Shown here: positions 20,698 through 31,028 of the stretch, piece by piece | Numbering within the stretch: the first letter of the stretch is position 1 | Layout: every line of letters begins with the position of its first letter | Assembly: GCA_963695135.1 (NCBI GenBank) | Contig: CAVOGA010000004.1 | Span: 1 to 37,917, forward strand | Length of the DNA: 37,917 nucleotides | DNA from: Marinihelvus sp963695135 | GTDB taxonomy: Bacteria > Pseudomonadota > Gammaproteobacteria > Xanthomonadales > SZUA-36 | Reading direction: 5' to 3' | Notes under the pieces: generated by a model | Seen by the model: only the letters and a program-made list of their open reading frames with translations | Database searches by the model: none | What the model was told of the DNA's origin: nothing | Made by a program: the position numbers and the translations under genes

Positions 20698-22962
20698 TCA
20701 GTCGAAGTGAACGTCGAGATCAACGTCTTTGCGAATGCCTTTGGTCCCACCGCCCCCTGAAAAGGGCTTGCGGGGCACGATGAAGTCGTTCTGCGGCTCC
20801 ACGTTATCGTCAGCCCCCGGCATCATCATCACCGGCACCATGGTGTCCTCGTTACTGACCTGCACCAGCGTGCCGTCGGACCCAAGGAAGGAGATCATCT
20901 GGCCACGCATCTCTGCGGTGGCCGCCGGTGAACTGGCCGGGCTGATCAGCGAGCCATGGGTGGCCGGGGGAACAAAGCGCGAAGCCACCCGCAGACCATC
21001 AGGGTTCACCTGCGTGGTGCTGAAGGACTCCAGCGGAGCGATGCGGATCATCGGTTCGGTGCCCGACAGGGGCGCACCGGGCACGAAGTTCGGCAGCACC
21101 GTATCGCCGATCACTTCCTGCAGCAGTATCGGCTTGGCCATGGCCGCGTTGGCAATCCAGTTAATCGGGTCCGCGGAATCCACCACGGTCTGCCCGACAG
21201 TCAGGTAAAGCTCGAACAGCGGGTCTCCGGGGAAGATGCCGACGGACGCCAGCCCGGCACGAATGCGCGGCCCAAACGTGGGTGAGGCCTCGCCGGCGCG
21301 CACCAGGCCACCGGCCGGCACGTTGAGGTTGGCGCGATCCACCAGCGGTTCGAGCGCCGAGAAACCGGTGCCATTGATGCCGCCCCAGGAGATGCCGGTA
21401 TAGCCGACATTGAAGGGCCGCAGGTCACCCTGGCGGTCCCCGTCAAGATCAAAGTTGGCCAGTGACGAGGCAACGACGGACAGGTCGATGATGCCCTGGC
21501 GCACGTTGTCACGCGAGGTGCGGTACTCCTGGAAGTTCAGGGCGTGAACACCGGACTCATCCACGAGACCGTCCGGCCCGGGCGCGCCGGTGCGGTTGTT
21601 GATGTAGTCAACATTGAAGGTTCGCTCATTGGCGATTTCCCCGAACGGCGTGTTGCCGATGTAGAACGCGCCGAACAGCGGATCCTGCGGAATCACGCCG
21701 TGCAACGGGAAGTCGATGGCCACAACCGCAAAGCCGCCGGCCGCGAGCGTATCGGCGAGCAATAAGCTGTTCAACCGGTTACCGCCGAGACCGTGCCCGG
21801 AGATGACCACGGGCCAGCCGCCGGGTGGTTTGGTCAGACCACTTCTCGCACTGGGGACGGTCACGATCACCGGCACGGTCTGCATACCCGTCACAACCGG
21901 GAAGGGGTTGGCGAAAGTCAGATTGGTGGACGTCGGATCCAGTCCCAGCTGGTCAAACGGCGGCACATAGGCGCCCGGCTCAGCGGTCCAGAAATCAACC
22001 AGCGGGGCAACCGGGTTTTCCGCACTCGGAATGCCGCTGTAGTAGGGCAAGGTAATTACACCCTGGTAAAAATCCGCCAACCCCGGCAGGCCAAGACCAA
22101 GGTCTGCCGTACTGCCGATTCTCGGGCCCATAATGACCGGAGCGGCCTGCACGGTGGATCTCAGCAAACCGAGTACCGGCGTGATGGATTGGGTCTGCAC
22201 CGTCCAGCTCAGGATGATGTCATCCGGGTTGATGCCCACGGAGGCAGCAGCGCCTTCCATCGTTGCCGTGATCTGCCGGAGGGGCTCAATCGCCTGGGCA
22301 GTCGTGTCCGGCAGCAGGGGGTAGGTGCTGTTGCCATTGGCATCGACCCAGGGCTGATCGGCCTGGGACAGGAAGTAGGTCTGGTCGGGCGTCGCGTCGT
22401 TACCGTTCGCGTCGTTAATGTCGTTGGTGAGCACCGCCATGTAGCTGGAATATTCAGCGAGCGGCTTCAGCGGCACGATGGCCAGCACGTTGCCGCTGGC
22501 CACGGCGGTGAAATCCACGCCCGGGGTCAGCTCGCGAATGATACCGGTTACCACGACAAATCCGCTGGAGGTGACCTGGAAAACACGGACAGACTGGCCG
22601 GGCACCACGGAGGCAGGGTCGATCGAGCCGGGGTTGCCGTTGTCATCCACGAAGGTCGTTGTCCAGCGCTCGATGGTGCTGAACCCGTCCAGGGAGTTGA
22701 TCTGGTTGACCAGCGACGCGGCGGTCGGCGTCAGGCCGGTGGTCGGTGCATTCAGGGTCAGGTCGGTTGTACCCAGGTAAAACAGGTTGTTCGGAACGGG
22801 CACACCGTCAAGTCCGGCGTTGGGATCGAAGCGCGCGGTAAGCACACCGGTCACTACGCTGCCGTCCTTGTTCAGGGCCGGGCCGGCGTTGCCGCCTGGT
22901 ATGTGCTGAGCAACCGCCACGCTGCTGACAAGCAGCAACGGAAGGAGTAGACGCAATTTCAT
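20698..22962 (-). CDS. Secreted lipase-like alpha/beta hydrolase
   Basis: The 754-residue exported protein has a signal peptide (MKLRLLLPLLLVSSVAVA, cut before QHIPGG). The N-terminal half (about 30-260) resembles the N-terminal domain of bacterial virulence-factor lipases such as Vibrio VolA. The C-terminal half is an alpha/beta hydrolase. It has an HGLGG oxyanion segment (390-394) and nucleophile elbow GISWG with Ser525. Asp620 (GDTVLP) and His669 (THGSL) are plausible triad members. It probably cleaves a lipid or hydrophobic ester at the cell surface or in the periplasm. A good GGGGA ribosome-binding site precedes the ATG. It is the first gene of the operon with DUF1302, DUF1329, YCF48-like and RND genes, suggesting hydrolysis coupled to uptake or export. 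Confidence 0.82.
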   Translation of the reverse strand: MKLRLLLPLLLVSSVAVAQHIPGGNAGPALNKDGSVVTGVLTARFDPNAGLDGVPVPNNLFYLGTTDLTLNAPTTGLTPTAASLVNQINSLDGFSTIERWTTTFVDDNGNPGSIDPASVVPGQSVRVFQVTSSGFVVVTGIIRELTPGVDFTAVASGNVLAIVPLKPLAEYSSYMAVLTNDINDANGNDATPDQTYFLSQADQPWVDANGNSTYPLLPDTTAQAIEPLRQITATMEGAAASVGINPDDIILSWTVQTQSITPVLGLLRSTVQAAPVIMGPRIGSTADLGLGLPGLADFYQGVITLPYYSGIPSAENPVAPLVDFWTAEPGAYVPPFDQLGLDPTSTNLTFANPFPVVTGMQTVPVIVTVPSARSGLTKPPGGWPVVISGHGLGGNRLNSLLLADTLAAGGFAVVAIDFPLHGVIPQDPLFGAFYIGNTPFGEIANERTFNVDYINNRTGAPGPDGLVDESGVHALNFQEYRTSRDNVRQGIIDLSVVASSLANFDLDGDRQGDLRPFNVGYTGISWGGINGTGFSALEPLVDRANLNVPAGGLVRAGEASPTFGPRIRAGLASVGIFPGDPLFELYLTVGQTVVDSADPINWIANAAMAKPILLQEVIGDTVLPNFVPGAPLSGTEPMIRIAPLESFSTTQVNPDGLRVASRFVPPATHGSLISPASSPAATAEMRGQMISFLGSDGTLVQVSNEDTMVPVMMMPGADDNVEPQNDFIVPRKPFSGGGGTKGIRKDVDLDVHFD

Positions 22963-23054
22963 TATTGTAGTTCCCCGTGAGTCATCTCTGGTTAAGGCTG
23001 CGACCCTGGTCCTGAGCCTTGGGATTGGACCGTCGACGGGTTCGCTGCGCCCGT

Positions 23055-23084
23055 ATAATAGGTATCTTTTTCAGCGCAGTGCAA
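23055..23084 (-). promoter_or_regulatory. Candidate promoter of the lipase/DUF1302 operon
   Basis: On the minus strand TTGCAC (23079-23084), an 18-base spacer and TATTAT (23055-23060) make a plausible sigma70 promoter about 90 bases before the hydrolase ATG. An inverted repeat, GCAGTGC (23076-23082) and GCACTGC (23106-23112), overlaps the -35 and could be a regulator site. A perfect TATAAT also reads on the plus strand at 23054-23059 but lacks a well-spaced -35. The rest of 22963-23242 shows nothing else. Confidence 0.45.
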
Positions 23085-23242
23085 GCTGATCTGTACCCGT
23101 TTTCAGCACTGCACTGGCTTCGTCAAAAGCCGAATTACCCCGGGTTGAACCGGTGTGCAGCCCGATTTACAGGATAACTATACGTCATGGCGCCCATTTC
23201 CCCAATGCCCCGTTCAACGCGCGACGCAATAACAGGCCGTCC

Positions 23243-24625
23243 ATGCGTTTACTGAGCCGCTCCAGCTTGCTGGTGCTGGGGCCCGCCCTGGGCATTGCGC
23301 TGGACCTGTATCTGCAATCCATGGGCTGGTCCTTTGCGGCCTCCGCCACCGCGGCGATCACGCTGGTGTGCGCGCTCTGGTGGATTTTCGAGCCGGTGCC
23401 GATTCCCTTCACTTCCCTGCTGCCGCTCGCCCTGTTTCCCATGCTGCAGATTCTGACCCCGGCCCAGGTCGGCCAGGCCTACGGCAGCCCGCTGATCCTG
23501 CTGCTGCTTGGCGGCTTCCTGATTTCCGAGGCCATGGCGGACTCCGGTGCGCACAAGCGCCTGGCCCTGTACATGGTCAATATTTTCGGCGGTAACAGCG
23601 CGCGGGCGCTGGTCCTCGGGTTCATGACCGCCGCCGCGGTTCTGAGCATGTGGATTTCCAATACCGCCACCACGCTGATGCTGTTGCCGGTCGCACTGGC
23701 GGTACTGGCCCATGCCGACCGGCGCCTGGCGGTGCCCCTGCTGCTCGGAATCGCCTATGCAGCGAGCATTGGCGGTATTGGCACGCCCATCGGCACGCCG
23801 CCAAACCTCGTGTTCATGCAGGTATATGAGAATCAGTTTGGCGATCCACCGACCTTTCCCGAGTGGATGCTGTTTGGCCTGCCGGTGGTCCTGCTCATGG
23901 TCCCGATGGCCGGCCTGTGGCTGACCCGCGGCCTGCGCTTGCAGCACCCGGTCCAACTGCCTTCCGTCGGGGCCTGGCAGCCGGTGGAGCGGCGCGTGCT
24001 GGCCGTGTTCCTGATCACCGCCGCCGCCTGGGTGACCCGCTCGGCGCCCTTCGGTGGATGGAGCAGCTGGCTCGCGCTGCCCGGCGCCAGCGATGCAACC
24101 GTCGCACTGCTGGCTGCGGTGGTCATGGCCATGCTGCCTGCCGGCAGCGGTGACGGTCGCAGGCTGCTGCGCTGGGAGGCCGCAAAGCGTATTCCATGGG
24201 AGGTGCTGATCCTGTTCGGCGCCGGAATCACCATCGCCAGCGCCTTTATCGAAAGTGGATTGGCGGATCAGATCGCCGCGCAGCTCACGGTGCTGACCAC
24301 CATGCCCACCTGGCTGATGATCCTGCTGATCTGTCTCTCGGTGACCTTCATGACCGAGGTTACCAGCAACACTGCGACCTCCAGCCTGCTCATGCCGCTC
24401 CTCGCTTCTGCTGCAGTGGTCATGGAGGTTAACCCGATGCTGCTGATGGTGCCCGCGGCCATGAGCGCCAGCTGTGCGTTCATGCTGCCCGTGGCAACCG
24501 CGCCCAACGCGGTGATCTATGGCAGCGGACGCGTACGGGTCGAGGACATGGCGCGCGCCGGCCTGGTATTGAACCTGCTGGGCGCCGTGGTGATCACGGC
24601 GGTGTGTTACTTCTTCCTGGGTTAA
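23243..24625 (+). CDS. SLC13/DASS sodium-carboxylate transporter
   Basis: This is a predicted polytopic inner-membrane protein of 460 residues, starting at the ATG that opens MRLLSRSSLL. A longer frame starts at 23153, but its first 30 residues are polar and unlike the family. Both SNT signature motifs of the divalent-anion:Na+ symporter family are present: SNTATT (139-144) and TSNTATSS (about 375-382). The conserved GGIGTPIGTPPN segment (about 175-186) is also there. It probably imports a di- or tricarboxylate such as succinate, malate or citrate with sodium. It reads divergently from the lipase operon and convergently with lpd, only 23 bases apart, with no terminator visible. Placement beside malic enzyme and pyruvate dehydrogenase fits C4-acid use, but this is inference. 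Confidence 0.87.
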   Translation: MRLLSRSSLLVLGPALGIALDLYLQSMGWSFAASATAAITLVCALWWIFEPVPIPFTSLLPLALFPMLQILTPAQVGQAYGSPLILLLLGGFLISEAMADSGAHKRLALYMVNIFGGNSARALVLGFMTAAAVLSMWISNTATTLMLLPVALAVLAHADRRLAVPLLLGIAYAASIGGIGTPIGTPPNLVFMQVYENQFGDPPTFPEWMLFGLPVVLLMVPMAGLWLTRGLRLQHPVQLPSVGAWQPVERRVLAVFLITAAAWVTRSAPFGGWSSWLALPGASDATVALLAAVVMAMLPAGSGDGRRLLRWEAAKRIPWEVLILFGAGITIASAFIESGLADQIAAQLTVLTTMPTWLMILLICLSVTFMTEVTSNTATSSLLMPLLASAAVVMEVNPMLLMVPAAMSASCAFMLPVATAPNAVIYGSGRVRVEDMARAGLVLNLLGAVVITAVCYFFLG

Positions 24626-24648
24626 GTGGCCAGCTGACGCGAAGTGCC

Positions 24649-26463
24649 TCAGCCGCCCACCGGCGCCTTCTTCCGCGGGATATACAGATCGGTGACCGTG
24701 CCTTCAAAAACTTCGGCCGCCAGGCCCACCGTTTCCGAGAGGGTCGGGTGCGGATGGATGGTCAAACCGATGTCCGCCGCTTCGGCGCCCATTTCAATGG
24801 CAAGTGCAGCCTCGGAAATCAGGTCGCCGGCGTGGGTACCGACAATGCCGGCACCGATGATGCGCTTGGATGCCTTGTCGAAGATCAGCTTGGTAAAGCC
24901 TTCCGCGCGGCCATTGCCCAGGGCGCGACCACTGGCCGCCCACGGGAACTTGCCAACGCCATAGTCCAGGCCCTCCGCCCGGGCGTCGTTTTCCGTGACG
25001 CCCACCCAGGCAACTTCGGGATCCGTGTACGCCACGGAGGGAATGACCCGCGCGTCAAACTGGCTCTTCTCGCCGGCGCAGACTTCGGCCGCCACCTTGC
25101 CCTCGTGCGTGGCCTTGTGGGCCAGCATCGGCTGGCCGACGATGTCGCCGATGGCGAAGATGTGCGGCACATTGGTGCGCATCTGCCGGTCGACGGGAAT
25201 GTACCCGCGATCGGTGACCTCCACACCCGCCGTCTCGGCACCGATGCGGCTCCCATTCGGACTGCGGCCGATGCTGACCAGGACCCGGTCAAAAACCGTC
25301 TGCTCCGGAATGCTCTCGCCCTCGAAACTCGCGTGCAAGCCGTCCTCCCGTGCCTCGATACCGACCACCTTTGTGCCCAGGCAGATTGCCTGGTAGCGTG
25401 GCTCGATGCGCTTTTGCAGCGGCTTGACCAGGTCCGGATCGGCGCCGGGCATAAGCTGGTCGGTGAGCTCAACCACGGTGACCGCGCTGCCAAGGGCCTG
25501 GTAGACGCTGGCCATTTCCAGGCCGATGATGCCGCCACCGACCACCAGCAAACGCTCCGGTATATCCCTCAGTTCAAGCGCGTCGGTGGAATCCATCATG
25601 CGCGGGTCATCCCAGGGCAGACCGGGCAGCTTGATGGCCTGGGAACCGGCGGCGATGATCGCCTGGCGGAAGCTGAGGTCCTGCCCGCCACCGGCGCTCT
25701 CAACCGAGATGCGGTGCGCGCCGGTGAATGTTCCGGTACCGGTGATCACGGTTACACCGCGGCGCTTGGCCATGCCGGCAATACCGCCGGTGAGCTGGCC
25801 GACCACCTGGTTCTTCCAGGCCCGCAGCGGGTCCACCTGGATCTCCGGCGTGCCGAACACGACGCCGTGTTGAGAAAGATGGGCAGCCTCGTCGATGACC
25901 GCGGCGGCATGCAAAAGCGCCTTGGAGGGAATACAGCCCACGTTAAGACAGACACCACCCAGGTCCGGGTAGCGCTCGACCAGCGCGACCTTCAACCCCA
26001 GGTCGGCGGCGCGGAAGGCGGCCGTGTACCCCCCGGGGCCGGAGCCAAGCACGACAACGTCATAATCGAAATCACCCGCCGGTGGCGGGGGCGCCTCAGC
26101 AGCTGAAGCAGCTGAAGTCGCTGGAGCCTCAGCGGCGCGGGACGGTCCGCCGGCCGGGCCGGGCGCCGCGGAAGCTTCCGCCGGAGCGCCCTGCTTCGTG
26201 GACGCGCCATCCGGGACCGCGGCATCGACCTCCATGATCGCGACCAGGTCACCCTCGGACACACTGTCACCGACAGCAACCTCCAGGGAAACCAGGGTGC
26301 CGGATTCCGGCGCCGGAATCTCCATGGTGGCCTTGTCGCTCTCCAGGGTCAGCAGCGACTGCTCTTTTTCCACCGTGTCGCCGGGCGCGGCAAGCACCTC
26401 GATCACCGGCACGTCTTCAAATTCGCCAATGTCCGGAACCCGGACCTCGAAACGTTTGCTCAT
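24649..26463 (-). CDS. lpd: Dihydrolipoyl dehydrogenase (E3) with N-terminal lipoyl domain
   Basis: It reoxidises the lipoyl arms of pyruvate dehydrogenase using FAD and NAD+. The 604-residue protein starts with a lipoyl domain (1-80) with the lipoylated Lys44 in ESDKATM. An Ala/Pro-rich linker (about 82-130) follows, then the flavoprotein: GSGPGG (140-145), the redox disulfide GGVCLNVGC (Cys172, Cys177), and the C-terminal IHPHPTLSE with the catalytic His. Most E3s lack a lipoyl domain; such fusions are known in several bacteria, including Neisseria. The first residues closely resemble those of the neighbouring aceF product, suggesting the domain was copied. The ATG overlaps the aspartic protease stop (ATGA). 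Confidence 0.94.
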   Translation of the reverse strand: MSKRFEVRVPDIGEFEDVPVIEVLAAPGDTVEKEQSLLTLESDKATMEIPAPESGTLVSLEVAVGDSVSEGDLVAIMEVDAAVPDGASTKQGAPAEASAAPGPAGGPSRAAEAPATSAASAAEAPPPPAGDFDYDVVVLGSGPGGYTAAFRAADLGLKVALVERYPDLGGVCLNVGCIPSKALLHAAAVIDEAAHLSQHGVVFGTPEIQVDPLRAWKNQVVGQLTGGIAGMAKRRGVTVITGTGTFTGAHRISVESAGGGQDLSFRQAIIAAGSQAIKLPGLPWDDPRMMDSTDALELRDIPERLLVVGGGIIGLEMASVYQALGSAVTVVELTDQLMPGADPDLVKPLQKRIEPRYQAICLGTKVVGIEAREDGLHASFEGESIPEQTVFDRVLVSIGRSPNGSRIGAETAGVEVTDRGYIPVDRQMRTNVPHIFAIGDIVGQPMLAHKATHEGKVAAEVCAGEKSQFDARVIPSVAYTDPEVAWVGVTENDARAEGLDYGVGKFPWAASGRALGNGRAEGFTKLIFDKASKRIIGAGIVGTHAGDLISEAALAIEMGAEAADIGLTIHPHPTLSETVGLAAEVFEGTVTDLYIPRKKAPVGG

Positions 26464-26984
26464 GGTCCGGTACTCCCGGCGCTGGCAATGATCAGGTTGC
26501 CGCCTTCCTGGCGGATGGAAAAGTGTTTCAGAAAGCTCATGCCCAGCAGTGCCTGCTCGCCCAGGCCCGGGGTGATGCTGGCGCGCACATTGTCGTGGCG
26601 CAGCCCGCCGATGGATACGGAATCCAGGCGGGTCAGCCAGGCGGGCGCGGGGCCGGCGGCGGTCATCACCGTGACCTGTGGCCCGAACTCCAGGCCGAGG
26701 CGCCGGGCGACATCGTTGGAAATCGCAACATCCGTGGCGCCCGTATCAACCATGAAAGCCACCGGCTCCCCGTTGATCGTGCCCTCAGCAAAGTAATGGC
26801 CGCCCTGCCCCTGGGCAAGAATGACCGTCGAGCGACCGGAGGCGTCCACACCGCCGGACATGCCGCCGGACTCCTGGCCCACGAGGCTGAAGAGAAAGGT
26901 CAGCCCGCCGAGCAAACCCAGGGCCGCGGCCCAGAGCATCCAGCGTCCGGCGCGCGCATCACCATGGGTGGCTGAATCGTTCAC
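26460..26984 (-). CDS. Membrane-anchored retropepsin-like aspartic protease
   Basis: The 174-residue protein has one N-terminal membrane helix (about 14-35), a Gly/Ser-rich spacer and a single retropepsin-like domain. The active-site motif is MVDTGATDVAIS (Asp80), and LLGMSFL follows near 150. It resembles the clan AA proteases annotated as TIGR02281 or gag-asp proteases in proteobacteria, which should act as dimers outside the membrane. Target unknown. The start is a GTG directly after the aceF stop (TGA GTG), with GGAG 7 bases upstream. The stop overlaps lpd by 4 bases. It is thus translationally wedged between the E2 and E3 genes of pyruvate dehydrogenase, an unexpected place for a protease. 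Confidence 0.85.
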   Translation of the reverse strand: MNDSATHGDARAGRWMLWAAALGLLGGLTFLFSLVGQESGGMSGGVDASGRSTVILAQGQGGHYFAEGTINGEPVAFMVDTGATDVAISNDVARRLGLEFGPQVTVMTAAGPAPAWLTRLDSVSIGGLRHDNVRASITPGLGEQALLGMSFLKHFSIRQEGGNLIIASAGSTGP

Positions 26985-28341
26985 TCAGAGCTCCAGGTTC
27001 GCCGGGTCTTCGATGTGCTCAGCCATGGCGCGGGTGAACCGGGCTGCCTGGGCGCCGTCGATTACGCGGTGGTCATAGCTCAGGGACAGCGGCAGCATCA
27101 GGCGGGGCTCAAAGCCCTCGCCATCCCAGACCGGCTCAATCCGTGCGCGCGATACGCCGAGAATCGCCACCTCGGGCAAGTTGATGATCGGCGTGAAAGG
27201 ATGTGCCGCCGATCCCGCCAAGGCTGGAAATGCTGAAACTGGCGCCCTGCCAGTCCGCCGGCTTGAGCTTGCCGTCCCGCGCCCGCTGGCTGACCTCGCC
27301 CAGCTCCCTGGCCAGCTCCATCACACTTTTCTGGTCGCAGTCCCGGATCACCGGCACCACCAGGCCGTCCGGCGTGTCGACGGCGATGCCCAGGTGGTAG
27401 TACTTCTTGAGGATGAGATGCTCGCCTTCCGGATCCAGCGATGCATTGAAATTGGGAAAGGCCTGCAAGGCCGCCACGGCGGACTTCATGATGAACGCCA
27501 GTGGCGTCAGGTTGAAGCCCTGCGCCCTGGCTTCCGCCTTGTGCTCACTGCGAAACGCTTCCATCGCCGTGCTGTCAGCCAGGTCATTTTGTGTGACGTG
27601 CGGAATCGTGACCCAATTGCGGTGCAGATTTTTGCCGGAAATTTTCTTGATGCGCGACAGTTCAAGGGATTCCGTCTCACCGAACTTGCTGAAATCGACC
27701 CTGGGCGGCGCAGCCACCTCGAAACCGGACGTTGCGGCGGGGGCCGCACCGCCCTGCATCACCGATTTGACGAAGGCGCTGACGTCCCCGCGAACGATTC
27801 GGCCGTTTCTGCCGGACCCGTTGACGCGGAGCAGGTCGACACCCAGCTCGCGCGCGAAGGCGCGGATTGCCGGGCTGGCGTAGGGCACCTTACCCGGCAG
27901 CAGCCGCTCAGCGACCAGCGCCACCGGCGGCGAACGGCGCTCGCCAGCGCCGGCCGGGGCTGCCGGGCTCGCCGTGGTCACCTGAGTCTCCTGTTCTGCC
28001 GGTTCTGCCGGGGTTGCATCTGCCGCAGCGCCGGACCCGGAGCCGGGCTCACTACCGGACCGGGCATCATCGTCCGCGCCAGGCCCGGCCGCTTCAGCGG
28101 CTGACGTTTCCAGTATCCCGACCAGGTCGCCCTCGGACACCGTGTCATTCAGGGCCACCTTGAGGCTGACCAGCACACCGTCGGCGGGCGCGGGCACTTC
28201 CATGGTGGCCTTGTCGCTCTCCAGGGTCAGCAGCGACTGCTCTGCGCTGACCGTGTCGCCCTCGGCAACCAGTACTTCAATGACGGGGACATCCTCAAAG
28301 TCGCCGATGTCGGGCACCCTGATCTCAATTCGCTCTGCCAT
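26985..28341 (-). CDS. aceF: Dihydrolipoyl acetyltransferase (E2), frameshifted
   Basis: This is the acetyl-carrying core of pyruvate dehydrogenase. The N-terminal frame has one lipoyl domain (Lys44 in ESDKATM), an Ala/Pro/acidic linker, the E1/E3-binding domain (SPAIRAFARELGVDLL, about 155-195) and most of the catalytic domain up to SSLGGIGGTS. There the frame breaks: an extra T in a TTT run (minus strand of 27196-27198) moves the rest into another frame. That frame continues FTPIINLPEVAILGVS and contains the active-site YDHRVIDG. Removing one base gives a normal 451-residue E2. It is either a sequencing error or a real lesion. PDH function would depend on this gene unless another E2 exists. 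It sits 2 bases after aceE. Confidence 0.92.
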
Positions 28342-28343
28342 CG

Positions 28344-31025
<2,682 letters not shown>

Positions 31026-31028
31026 GAG

